Shown here one piece after another: positions 19,343-26,795 of a DNA stretch of 64,000 nt. The notes beneath the pieces were generated by a model. That model did not search any database and was not told the origin of the DNA. It saw only the letters and a list, made by a program, of their open reading frames with translations. The stretch is from assembly GCF_016924645.1 (NCBI RefSeq), contig NZ_JAFFJV010000009.1:186001-250000 (forward strand), written 5' to 3'. The position numbers were made by a program, and so were the translations under genes. The DNA comes from Rufibacter psychrotolerans (GTDB lineage: Bacteria > Bacteroidota > Bacteroidia > Cytophagales > Hymenobacteraceae). How positions within the stretch are numbered: the first letter of the stretch is position 1; each line of letters starts with the position of its first letter.

Positions 19343-19930
19343 TTATGAAAGCAGGTCGTTGATCTGGAGTTGCATGTAGAGGTCTTCCAGTTCTTCCTGC
19401 GTAATCACGCCTATTTCCTGCAGCCACTTGAAGCGCTCCCACAGGACGTCCTGCGGCAGGTTAGGGTCAATGACCCCGTACTTGCGTTTGTAGAAGGCCC
19501 TGATCTGGGCGTGCACGTGGTAGATAAACGTCTCCACGGCTTCGGTGGAGGGTTTGTGGCGGGAGAATTCCAGCACTTTGGCGCCTCCGGTGAGGTACAC
19601 GGTGTCTTTGTTGTTCTGGAAAAACGCCATGCCGGCCACCACGCCGAAGAAAGCGGCGCTCAGGGCCCACATGATGATCTCTGCGGGACGCTGCTGGTGG
19701 TAAATAGAATCTACCAGCAGGTAGGCTTCCAGGAAGAAAAACAGACTCAGGAGAATGGCCGGCACCAGGGCGGTTTTCTCGCGCCGCTTCACTAGGTCAA
19801 AGCCCAGGTCTTCGTACCGAACGGTGTATTCCAGGTTTTCCCGCAAAGAATGGGAAACCACGTGTACCCCGGTAGAGCCCAGGGTGAATTCTTTTTTGCT
19901 GAAGAGCGTGCGTTGCGTTAACTGGTTCAT
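19343..19930 (-). CDS. Two-helix membrane protein, unknown function
   Basis: 195 residues from the ATG at 19930, which overlaps the upstream stop (ATGA); a longer start at 19957 would lie inside the upstream gene. Two predicted transmembrane helices (about 55-77 and 86-105, the second AALSAAFFGVVAGMAF-like) divide an N-terminal basic/polar part from a soluble C-terminal part with an acidic tail (TQEELEDLYMQL). No catalytic motif or family is recognised. Overlap with the next gene indicates a co-translated pair, perhaps a complex. Confidence 0.72.
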   Translation of the reverse strand: MNQLTQRTLFSKKEFTLGSTGVHVVSHSLRENLEYTVRYEDLGFDLVKRREKTALVPAILLSLFFFLEAYLLVDSIYHQQRPAEIIMWALSAAFFGVVAGMAFFQNNKDTVYLTGGAKVLEFSRHKPSTEAVETFIYHVHAQIRAFYKRKYGVIDPNLPQDVLWERFKWLQEIGVITQEELEDLYMQLQINDLLS

Positions 19931-20430
19931 TTGCCTTGGTAAAAGAAAAGGAAGCACCCCAGCAGGGCACCGGTGATGATCATGAAGTTAGCGAAATAAA
20001 CATTAAAATTTCCCCTGATGTAATGAGGTTGGCCTTGCCGCTCAATCTGTTGCGTGAAAAAGATGATTTTCTCCTCCTCCCCGCCTGATTTTACAAAGGA
20101 GGGAGCCTCCTCATAATACACGGTCACGGTGTCGCCGGGGCGAAGGTGGGCAATGGACTGGAAATCTGGCAAGAAGTCGCCAGTATCGCCGCCCAGGTAC
20201 ACCTCAAAGGCTTTCGGGAAACCCGCCACGTAAAGGTACCGGTCTTTGGGCCCGGCCCGGTGCGGGAAATCGGGGTGCTGGGGAGCGATGCGGGTAATGG
20301 GGCCGGTCACCCGCTGAAACTCCTGCAGGTCCTTTCTGCTCCAGAACAGCATGTACAGTCCGCACCCCAGAATAAACAGGGTGCCCAGCCAGAACAGAGG
20401 TTTCATGGCGGTATAAGGAGTGTCTTGCAT
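19927..20430 (-). CDS. Membrane protein with N- and C-terminal helices, unknown function
   Basis: 167 residues from 20430. One transmembrane helix lies near the N-terminus (FWLGTLFILGCGLYMLFW) and one at the C-terminus (NFMIITGALLGCFLFFY), enclosing a soluble domain of about 110 residues containing a DTVTVYYEE strand. This resembles DUF3592-like envelope proteins (weak recall). Its TGA stop overlaps the ATG of the downstream gene, so they are translationally coupled. The start at 20430 is favoured by a TACCTTCG box at 20450-20457; an internal ATG at 20406 is the alternative. Confidence 0.7.
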   Translation of the reverse strand: MQDTPYTAMKPLFWLGTLFILGCGLYMLFWSRKDLQEFQRVTGPITRIAPQHPDFPHRAGPKDRYLYVAGFPKAFEVYLGGDTGDFLPDFQSIAHLRPGDTVTVYYEEAPSFVKSGGEEEKIIFFTQQIERQGQPHYIRGNFNVYFANFMIITGALLGCFLFFYQGK

Positions 20431-20449
20431 AGGAGCCGGGTAGGAGGGA

Positions 20450-20457
20450 CGAAGGTA
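20450..20457 (-). promoter_or_regulatory. Candidate -7 box
   Basis: TACCTTCG on the minus strand differs from TAnnTTTG by one base. It lies 20 bases before the ATG at 20430 and supports that start over one further upstream. Confidence 0.35.
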
Positions 20458-20523
20458 CAAAACAGCGCCGTTTTCTGGGCGACCGTTGAGCGGTTTCGGT
20501 TCTTTTTTTGTATGGAGTAGCTT

Positions 20524-20566
20524 CCCCGTTTTGGAGCAGCTTCCTGAAAATCAGCGCTGAAATGGG
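20524..20566. repeat. P-family palindrome, degenerate
   Basis: CCCCGTTTTGGAGCAG to GCGCTGAAATGGG with several mismatches. It lies between divergent genes, where no terminator is needed. Confidence 0.5.
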
Positions 20567-20659
20567 TTGCCGTGCAAGATTCCCAGACAGCCCGTTCCCC
20601 TCCCATTCGTGGCTCTTCATGCCAAAAGTTTTAGCCCCTTCATCATGCCCCTTTTCATG

Positions 20660-20806
20660 CCGCAAGGTTGAGCGAAGCGGGAACTTGGGGCTTACCATGA
20701 GGCCAGTTTGTAAAGGCGTGAACTATGATCAGATAAAGAGTAAAAAGCCAGTTGCAAACTGGCCATCATTCCTCCTCCACGTTACCGCTGCGCTCAAACT
20801 GGAAGG
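20660..20806. repeat. C element, copy 2
   Basis: About 147 bp, with left end CCGCAAGGTTGAGCGAAGCG and inverted right end GTTACCGCTGCGCTCAAACT. Inside are two small hairpins on the theme GGCCAGTTTGTAA and GCCAGTTGCAAACTGGC. It is non-coding. Confidence 0.6.
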
Positions 20807-20861
20807 ATGGGGTGGGGGAGCGCAAGGGCTTTATATTTGAGGATTACTCAAAGTACTGCAT

Positions 20862-20975
20862 CCGCTGGCGCGAGCTTGCAGCTCGTGTCCGCACACGTAC
20901 CTGATCCTCTTCTGCAATTCATCAAAACTAACTTCAATATGCGTGCGGACACGAGCCGGAGGCTGGCACCAGCGG
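20862..20975. repeat. Pair of inverted R-family REP palindromes
   Basis: R copies at 20862-20897 (CCGCTGGCGCGAGCTTGCAG onward) and 20939-20975 (ATGCGTGCGGACACGAGCCG onward) are inverted relative to each other. The same family surrounds the transposase at 30.1 kb. Confidence 0.7.
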
Positions 20976-20977
20976 GC

Positions 20978-21031
20978 GCAAAAGGCGTTTACAGTCTGTT
21001 TCATGAAAAACAAGCCATAAACGCCTTTTGC
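20978..21031. repeat. P-family palindrome with long outer arms
   Basis: Outer arms GCAAAAGGCGTTTA and TAAACGCCTTTTGC are perfect (14 bp). The inner core GTCTGTTTCATGAAAAACAAG is partly mismatched. It lies directly beside the second R copy and 103 bases upstream of the gene at 21134. Confidence 0.6.
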
Positions 21032-21133
21032 TTTGGGCGGCTTTCTGTGTAACTTACATGAGCGCCAGGTACTTAAAACCTTGGCCGATGAGTTTTAATT
21101 AGCCTCTTTCTTTATTTGTAAACCAAAACTGCC

Positions 21134-22726
21134 ATGTCTCAGCCCATACTTGATGGTCCGGTTCACCTAAGCGAGTTGCAAATCAACAGAGGGGCTGATG
21201 CGCTGTATGTAACCGGGGAGGTGCTGGCGCGTTTTAACTGGGGAGGATCTTACTTTTACCCTGACTTTCTAGGTTGCCTCCTTTTCGATAGCAAACGAGG
21301 AAGGTGGAAGATTTACAAGGCAGGTAATCTGCATAAGGCGGAACTGGACCCGGAAGTAGCCAGCTGGCAGTTCAGGGGCAAGGCATCTGAGATGAACCAG
21401 GAGATTCTCAGGGGATTGTTAAGCGGGTATGTCCGGAGTTCTTATCAATTGTTAGATCCGGTGTATCCTGGGTTTACCGATGCTTTTCTGAAACACCTTG
21501 TTCGTGGTCCTGTTCTCTCCCTTACCAAACCCCGTGACCAGCGTCTTGATCTGGAGAAAGTCCTGGCACATTTTAAGCTTGCCGTGCAGTTAACGAACGA
21601 GGGCACCCCAACTTTCACGGAAGTATCCCCTGTAGAAACCCCACTTCTGCGCAACCAGGACCTGATTATCACCACCATTGTGCTGGCGTTGGCTCAAATG
21701 GATGTCACCTACTGGATAGAGCAGCTGGAAACGATGCAACCAGACAATGCAGCCGCTCAGATCTTAGGGGCCTTCAGCCGGAAAGAGCAGTTCAGTTCCT
21801 GGGATGGTCCTTTAGCTTCCTTGTTCAACTTAGATAAAGGCAGAAAGCAGTTAGAAAAGAAATTGCAGGCGCAACCCTACCCGGAGCAATACCGCTTACA
21901 AGTGATGCAAGGGTACTACGGCATGGACCCGATTGCTGATAAAGAAACCGAATGGCAAGCGCTATGCGCGGTCATGTACACCTACCTGAATGAGCTGTCC
22001 AGGTATGAACCGAAGATCTGGTGGGAGTACCTGGAAGCGGTATTGGATGGGCTAGCGTGCCTGGCGCAGTTAGCCGACGAACAGGGAAAAACAGCTGCTT
22101 CCTTGTTATGGGCCATCAAGGTGGAATCTGTTTTACAATCCCTTTCCTACGAACAGGAAGGAGCCGAGGCCCGGTTGGCCCGCCATGAACTGGTGCGCTA
22201 CTCCTGGGACAACCTTGACGCAACCTCTTTCCAGAACATTGAAGTCCTGAATTACCTTAGCTATCTCCATTCCTGTGTACTCACAAGGCTGAAGTATTTT
22301 CAGGGCTCACGGGAATATTTTAAACAGGGGTCGGCTACAAACCATCTATGGACCGCCCTCTGGAGCGGCATTGGGTTGAGCAGGCAAGTGATGCAGTTCT
22401 GCTACTCGCTTAGAACGGAGATGGCCAACTGGGAGGAACCCTATAAAGAGCCTTACCGCATCATGTTCACTAATCTGGTAGACCGGTATGTAGAATGTCT
22501 TCGGGAGTTTTCAGGGGCCTTGCTGGCTTCTTCCATTCCAGATGAACCACTGCCGGGCTACTCTAACTGCTTTACAGGAGATCCGGAAACAGATGCAAAG
22601 ATGTTTCTTTCGCTGGAGCGGGAAGCACTCTTTGCCTTGAAGAAAGTCCTGGAGGCCAATGGCCATGATAAAAGCCTGGAAGAAGCATTGGCAAACGTAC
22701 TTGCCGCTATTGAAGAGATTTCCTGA
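21134..22726 (+). CDS. Orphan 530-residue protein, unknown function
   Basis: 530 residues with no signal peptide, no transmembrane helix and no catalytic motif that I recognise. The N-terminal part (about 1-60) is beta-rich, with a WKIYKAG strand. The rest is long, Leu/Glu/Gln-rich and predicted all-helical, perhaps a repeat-type scaffold. ATG at 21134 follows a TTATTTG stretch about 18-25 bases upstream that could be a -7 box. Base composition is somewhat lower in GC than the flanking housekeeping genes. It is followed 15 bases later by a perfect P terminator, then by a pseudogene and the AT-rich island, so it may belong to the accessory zone. Confidence 0.7.
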   Translation: MSQPILDGPVHLSELQINRGADALYVTGEVLARFNWGGSYFYPDFLGCLLFDSKRGRWKIYKAGNLHKAELDPEVASWQFRGKASEMNQEILRGLLSGYVRSSYQLLDPVYPGFTDAFLKHLVRGPVLSLTKPRDQRLDLEKVLAHFKLAVQLTNEGTPTFTEVSPVETPLLRNQDLIITTIVLALAQMDVTYWIEQLETMQPDNAAAQILGAFSRKEQFSSWDGPLASLFNLDKGRKQLEKKLQAQPYPEQYRLQVMQGYYGMDPIADKETEWQALCAVMYTYLNELSRYEPKIWWEYLEAVLDGLACLAQLADEQGKTAASLLWAIKVESVLQSLSYEQEGAEARLARHELVRYSWDNLDATSFQNIEVLNYLSYLHSCVLTRLKYFQGSREYFKQGSATNHLWTALWSGIGLSRQVMQFCYSLRTEMANWEEPYKEPYRIMFTNLVDRYVECLREFSGALLASSIPDEPLPGYSNCFTGDPETDAKMFLSLEREALFALKKVLEANGHDKSLEEALANVLAAIEEIS

Positions 22727-22740
22727 GTGGTCTTTTGCGG

Positions 22741-22795
22741 AAGAACCCCGGTTTAGCGCCTGTTTCTGAAAAACAGGCGCTAAACCGGGGTTCTT
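22741..22795 (+). terminator. P-family palindrome acting as terminator (25-bp perfect stem)
   Basis: Arms 22741-22765 and 22771-22795 are exactly complementary, with loop CTGAA and a following T-rich TCTTTCTT. This is the longest perfect stem in the window. It terminates the 21134 gene and directly abuts the truncated end of a decayed acyltransferase gene. Confidence 0.88.
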
Positions 22796-22808
22796 TCTTT
22801 CTTAAAGG

Positions 22809-23136
22809 GAAGAGGGCAAACCAGATGCCGAAGCTCGCCACCGTTGCCTCCAGCACCATGCCCCAGCCCCCCGCGACAGCAGGAACCGTTGGGCGCGCCC
22901 GTGGTCTCCGTCCCGCATCAGGGAGAGGTACGCCGAGGTGGCACAAAGGTGGGGGCGCAGAAATGCGTGACCCAGCGCGTCAGGAACAGGGCCGGGGTTT
23001 GGTGTCAAACGACAGCGGGACCTGCACCAGCGCCTTGGTGTGCCACCCATCGCGCACGTGGTCCAGCGCCATGAGCACAATGGCCAAGCCCCGCACCACA
23101 TCAATGGAGGATACCCGGGTTTGGCGGGCTTGCGCC
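22809..23136 (-). pseudogene. Decayed 5' fragment of a DUF1624 (YeiB-like/heparan-alpha-glucosaminide N-acetyltransferase) gene
   Basis: Reading the minus strand from 23136 gives ARQTRVSSIDVVRGLAIVLM then ALDHVRDGWH. A +1 frame change at about 23000 continues with TPALFLTRWVTHFCAPTF. A small deletion near 22945 removes the expected FLAG-like residues, and GTSAYLSLMRDG follows. Another shift near 22875 gives GMVLEATVASFGIWFA. These pieces in order match the N-terminal transmembrane region of DUF1624 acyltransferases. The gene is therefore broken by at least three lesions and lacks everything after the first third. The fragment stops next to the P hairpin at 22741-22795. Confidence 0.8.
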
Positions 23137-23303
23137 AGCGGAGTAGAATTTTATAGTAATGATCTAATTTTCAATGTTTTAAATTTACATGGTGAAGTAG
23201 TAATTACCAGATTGAATTACTAATTAGTGGGAATTTTGTAAATTTGAATAGCATTAATTGAGTTTTTAATTATAATATTTAATTTTTATTAAAATTGGGT
23301 TTA

Positions 23304-24665
23304 ATGATAATAGATCTGGATAGAGGAATAAAGGGGTTGGTTGTTCACCATAAGCCCTTAACTGAGTTACAACTTAAAAGATTGTTGCTGATATTTGATG
23401 AAATATACATTACACCACCAAGTGATAATGATTATTTTTTAGAAAAGGGTGCTGTATGTTATTCTTACAAACATTATAAGGATGGTATTGGAGTCTTTAG
23501 TGTGGATGGTTTTAAATTGAGAGAAGATAATAAATTTGTTCCTGAGCCAAATGTTCCCAAAGACACCTTACCTATTGCTAATATCTTGAATTACGGTGGA
23601 GAAGGAGAAGACCGAATTGGTGCGTTTGAGGCAGTTGTTATGTCTAATATATTGCCTTTGTTTGAAAAAGAACTTAATAAAAGTCTTGAAACATCATTGT
23701 TGGATAGGTTTGAATATGCTCAAGAACGTCAATATTTAAAAGTCATAAATTATCAAGAATCCGATTTCTTTACTAAGAACGGGATTGGATTGAAAATTGC
23801 TTATGATTATGATGCAATTGATAGACGAGTTGCGAAAGCTTTATATCCATTGCTTGTTAAAAGAACAAGTAATCCAGGTGTAATGTTTGTTCCTAGTCCT
23901 CCTTTTCCTGAATTACATGGGATAAAATTGTTTCCCCAAGTAAAATATGAAAGTTCTTTTGATGCTAAAAATAATAAGCTTTACAATTACGATCACCAAT
24001 TTTTCTCTATAGTAGCCAAGGTGAATAAAAAGCTAGCGCTTTGTGGGGAATTTAATTTGATACCAATTTTTATAGATCAACATGTATTTAATTTCTTTAT
24101 GCACAAGGCTGTAAAATCAACTCGTAATAGTGAAGAGGGTGTCAATAAAGAGTGGTTAAATAATTATAATATTCCTTTATTTAAGTTAAGTCACTTATTA
24201 GTAAAATCATCTGAAGTTCATATTTCAGATGAGTTGTTGAAAAGTATAACTATACCAGAAATTATCTCTTACAAAGAAAAATGCTTAAACGAGCTATATA
24301 AATTGAGAAAGGAGTTGATCTTAAACTTAAATGAAGTTATAACAAGCGAATTCGATTTAAGGTTTACTGTAGATGCTGATGATTTCTTATACAGAAAACT
24401 AATTCCTGAATTAATGAAATATCAAGAAGCTAAAAATAATATATTTAAAGATAAATTTATAAAGGGGGCAATGAACTTTTCAGTTGGAGCATTAACATCT
24501 TCTTTTGGTTTGATTCAAGGATTATCTCCTACTCTGATAACATTGCTAGGTGGTGTTAGCCCATTGCTTTCTGAAGCCGCCCTGCAGTTAGCAGATAAAG
24601 TAAAAGATAAAAAACATAAAAAGTACGAAAATACATTTGCTTATTTTTTAAATTTAAAAAAGTAA
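23304..24665 (+). CDS. AT-rich island gene 1, unknown cytosolic protein with hydrophobic C-terminal segment
   Basis: 453 residues from the ATG at 23304 (a TTG at 23295 is possible but less likely). Composition is markedly AT-rich, with Asn/Lys/Ile-heavy codon use unlike the GC-rich neighbours, suggesting recent transfer. The N-terminus has a strand-helix pattern (LKRLLLIFDEIYITPPSDND). The C-terminus has a Gly/Ser/Leu hydrophobic stretch at about residues 400-435 (GALTSSFGLIQGLSPTLITL) that could insert in a membrane or form a helical hairpin. No family is identified with confidence; the start faintly recalls DUF6236-like proteins. The next gene is 61 bases downstream on the same strand, so the two probably form a unit. 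A mobile defence or conflict module is possible but unproven. Confidence 0.75.
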   Translation: MIIDLDRGIKGLVVHHKPLTELQLKRLLLIFDEIYITPPSDNDYFLEKGAVCYSYKHYKDGIGVFSVDGFKLREDNKFVPEPNVPKDTLPIANILNYGGEGEDRIGAFEAVVMSNILPLFEKELNKSLETSLLDRFEYAQERQYLKVINYQESDFFTKNGIGLKIAYDYDAIDRRVAKALYPLLVKRTSNPGVMFVPSPPFPELHGIKLFPQVKYESSFDAKNNKLYNYDHQFFSIVAKVNKKLALCGEFNLIPIFIDQHVFNFFMHKAVKSTRNSEEGVNKEWLNNYNIPLFKLSHLLVKSSEVHISDELLKSITIPEIISYKEKCLNELYKLRKELILNLNEVITSEFDLRFTVDADDFLYRKLIPELMKYQEAKNNIFKDKFIKGAMNFSVGALTSSFGLIQGLSPTLITLLGGVSPLLSEAALQLADKVKDKKHKKYENTFAYFLNLKK

Positions 24666-24672
24666 GCTAAAT

Positions 24673-24696
24673 TTTATTTATTTATTTATTTATTTA
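24673..24696. repeat. (TTTA)6 microsatellite between island genes
   Basis: Six uninterrupted TTTA units followed by a T run. It lies between the stop at 24665 and the ATG at 24727. Copy-number change here would alter the spacing upstream of gene 2 without touching coding sequence. Confidence 0.75.
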
Positions 24697-24726
24697 TTTT
24701 TTGTTTTGCGATAATTTATAAGATAG

Positions 24727-25410
24727 ATGGATAAAACAGATCGTTATGTTTTTATAACAGGTTTGGTCTCATTGGTGTTTGTTTTCCTTTATAAGTTTGT
24801 TTTAGTTGATATAAATGAATTGTTTTTAGGTGCTTTTCAGATTGGCGAAATATTGTATAATATTGTTTTGTCAGTAATTGCTTCTGTGATTTTTTATATT
24901 GTAGTCGTGTATTTAGAGAAGAGAAGACAAATTAGAATTGTAAAGCCAATAATTGAATCTAAAACAAAGAGTTTAAATTTGGGTTGCTTTTTTATTTTAA
25001 AAGGGATATGTGATTTTAAAGGCCTTCCATTATTTGCAGAAATGCCTTCTCAAAGTGAATTGAGAAATTTGTGCGAAGGAATCTCTTTAAGGGGTAGGTG
25101 TCCAATGATATTTAATAATCCGCCATATAATCCTGAAAATTGGTTTGATTTTTTTGGATTTTACTTTAATAGCGAAAAGCTTAATATAGAAGTTTTACAC
25201 AAACATATGCCTTACCTTAATCCGGAATTACTTACAATTCTAGATGAAATAAGTTTGAATAATCTTCATAGAGCAATTCACTTATATATGCAAGAACCAG
25301 AATATGATGATATGTCAAATCTTTCTGGACCGTTATGGAATCATTTAAATTTGCTGAGGTTAGTTGGGAATGATTCTGTAATTTTAGGTAATAAGATTAT
25401 TTTGAATTGA
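24727..25410 (+). CDS. AT-rich island gene 2, two-helix membrane protein
   Basis: 227 residues. Two N-terminal transmembrane helices (about 8-28 and 43-63, FITGLVSLVFVFLYKFVLVD and VLSVIASVIFYIVVVYL) are followed by a basic EKRRQIR stop-transfer and a soluble cytoplasmic domain of about 160 residues rich in aromatic residues and Asn. No catalytic motif or family is recognised. The very low GC content matches island gene 1 and contrasts with all flanking genes. The architecture (a membrane-anchored short protein beside a larger soluble partner) is seen in some anti-phage and toxin systems, but that is only an analogy. Confidence 0.72.
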   Translation: MDKTDRYVFITGLVSLVFVFLYKFVLVDINELFLGAFQIGEILYNIVLSVIASVIFYIVVVYLEKRRQIRIVKPIIESKTKSLNLGCFFILKGICDFKGLPLFAEMPSQSELRNLCEGISLRGRCPMIFNNPPYNPENWFDFFGFYFNSEKLNIEVLHKHMPYLNPELLTILDEISLNNLHRAIHLYMQEPEYDDMSNLSGPLWNHLNLLRLVGNDSVILGNKIILN

Positions 25411-25548
25411 ATTAATCTTACTCATTTAAAGGTGTTCTTGTATTTTGAGGAGAAGCTTTTGTTGTTTAATATTTAAAAATTTTAATTAAGTAAAAATTGC
25501 TCTAACTGTAAAGCTTTTGGTGAAATATAGTTTTATTAATTTCACCGC

Positions 25549-25749
25549 ATGGCAAAACTCCCTCTCCAGAGCACTCCAGAAAATTTCACCGGCTTCGTCA
25601 CCGTCCGCGGGGCACGCGAGCATAACCTGAAGAACGTAGACCTCACCATTCCCCGAGATGCGCTAGTGGTGTTCACGGGCGTGTCGGGGTCGGGGAAGTC
25701 GTCGCTGGCGTTCGGGACGCTGTACGCCGAGACCCAGCGCCGCTGCTAA
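25549..25749 (+). pseudogene. Truncated uvrA-like copy (N-terminal Walker A region only)
   Basis: A 66-residue frame whose residues from about 13 onward nearly duplicate the start of the intact UvrA2-type gene at 26796: [18 protein letters not shown] then [19 protein letters not shown]. High DNA identity runs from about 25586 to 25745 and then stops abruptly at a TAA-containing junction. The first dozen codons differ from the intact copy. Only Walker A is retained, so it cannot be a functional ABC ATPase. It marks the right edge of the AT-rich island, and either a partial duplication or the remains of a second paralogue would explain it. Confidence 0.85.
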
Positions 25750-25760
25750 GTTGCGAAGGG

Positions 25761-25802
25761 TCTGTTTCAGGTCTACTTTCCTGAAAATAGGAGGTAAACA
25801 GA
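25761..25802. repeat. P-family palindrome, degenerate
   Basis: TCTGTTT and AAACAGA arms with a mismatched middle (CTTTCCTGAAAAT). It follows the break in the truncated uvrA-like copy by about 12 bases. Confidence 0.5.
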
Positions 25803-25886
25803 ACGTTTGCAAGTAGCGGCAAGCTTGCCAGCTGTATGCTCAGGCAACACCAAACCTTTTGTAGGGCAAGTTTGTATAGATTATCA

Positions 25887-25894
25887 TAACTTTG
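25887..25894 (+). promoter_or_regulatory. Candidate -7 box for the 54-residue ORF and DUF6169-like gene
   Basis: TAACTTTG matches TAnnTTTG exactly. A TTTG occurs upstream at 25871, but with shorter than usual spacing. The leader to the ATG at 25964 would be about 65 nt. Confidence 0.4.
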
Positions 25895-25963
25895 TACATA
25901 GTGGTGTTAGAAGTAGTAGCGAAGGGTACTGCCCAAAGCACGTAAACAAGAAAGGAGGGCCTT

Positions 25964-26128
25964 ATGGCAACCGAAACAAAACGGAAGGTAGACTGGGATA
26001 CTGTTGTCAAGCAAATGGCCGCTGACAAAAAGCGGATTGATGCTTACCTGGAAAACCCTGCAGAGAATCAAAGCAATGGCATCAAGTTCGTCAAACCTGA
26101 ATCCTTACGAACTACTGGAAGTAAGTAG
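25964..26128 (+). CDS. Small 54-residue protein overlapping the next gene
   Basis: The frame from ATG 25964 to TAG 26126-26128 encodes 54 charged residues starting MATETKRKVDWDTVVKQM. It is preceded by AAAGGAGG six bases before the ATG, an unusually strong Shine-Dalgarno sequence for a Bacteroidota genome and a good reason to trust this start. Its last 53 bases overlap the start of the 180-residue gene in another frame, so translation is probably coupled. The size, charge and position resemble the small first gene of a toxin-antitoxin-like pair, but no known antitoxin fold is recognised. Confidence 0.65.
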   Translation: MATETKRKVDWDTVVKQMAADKKRIDAYLENPAENQSNGIKFVKPESLRTTGSK

Positions 26129-26618
26129 TGGATTTCAGTTTCTAACGGATCAGGGTAAGGCTTACCTGGTATATACCACCGAGGCAGAAGGGTACTTTCC
26201 AGAAGGTACCCTTTTTGCTGCCCATACCTTTATGTTTGGGTTTAGGCCACTGCGCGACAGCCAGCGTTCTCTAGAAGAGATGGTATCTCCCTCTCAAACT
26301 TCTCCAACGGCTCGTGCTATGGAGTTTGACCCCAGAGTTTCAGATACCATTGTGTCATTCATTCAGGAGTTATTCAAAGACAAGAGAACGGTGCTACTGT
26401 ATGTTTGTGATCAGACCGACGGCAGGCAACATGTGAGAGCCAAGCTCTTTGATATCTGGTTCCATCAATACAGAGTTAAGAAAATCATCAAAGTCCCTAT
26501 CGCCAACACCCCATCGGTGTACGCCTGTATGCTCTTCAGCAGTGACAATCCTTATAAAGGGGAAATAGAAGACTGCTTACCCGAGATGATTGAGAAAATC
26601 AGCTACTACTTGAATTAG
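26076..26618 (+). CDS. DUF6169-like protein
   Basis: 180 residues from the ATG at 26076 (an upstream in-frame ATG at 26004 would sit inside the 54-residue ORF). Features are an early Tyr/Phe-rich beta region (YLVYTTEAEGYFPEGTLF), then the centre DPRVSDTIVSFIQELF and LLYVCDQTDGRQHVRAKLF with an aromatic FDIWFHQY. I recall this pattern from the Bacteroidota family DUF6169; the assignment is moderate. There is no signal peptide or membrane helix. It follows a truncated uvrA copy and precedes the intact one, so it sits in a region that has been rearranged. Confidence 0.75.
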   Translation: MASSSSNLNPYELLEVSSGFQFLTDQGKAYLVYTTEAEGYFPEGTLFAAHTFMFGFRPLRDSQRSLEEMVSPSQTSPTARAMEFDPRVSDTIVSFIQELFKDKRTVLLYVCDQTDGRQHVRAKLFDIWFHQYRVKKIIKVPIANTPSVYACMLFSSDNPYKGEIEDCLPEMIEKISYYLN

Positions 26619-26660
26619 AAAGAGATTCCTCTTATTTTCTTCGATCAAAGGAAGCGTGCA

Positions 26661-26706
26661 ATCCTGTTTAGAGGCAGATTTCACTAAAACAGCCTAAAAA
26701 CAAGAT
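26661..26706. repeat. P-family palindrome, degenerate
   Basis: ATCCTGTTTAGAGGC to GCCTAAAAACAAGAT with a mismatched core. It lies 43 bases after the DUF6169-like stop, so it is a weak terminator candidate. Confidence 0.5.
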
Positions 26707-26795
26707 TTGTCTTCTATGCGGTTTGAACAGGAAAGTAAAACTGCTGCTTTGGCCTTTCGTTAGCGGGGTTGACCTAACTCTCCTAATTTTACGGC

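Noticed and set aside
22802..23104. 100-codon minus-strand frame over the DUF1624 remnant
   Set aside because: It reads through the wrong frame; the true fragments of the acyltransferase lie in other frames.
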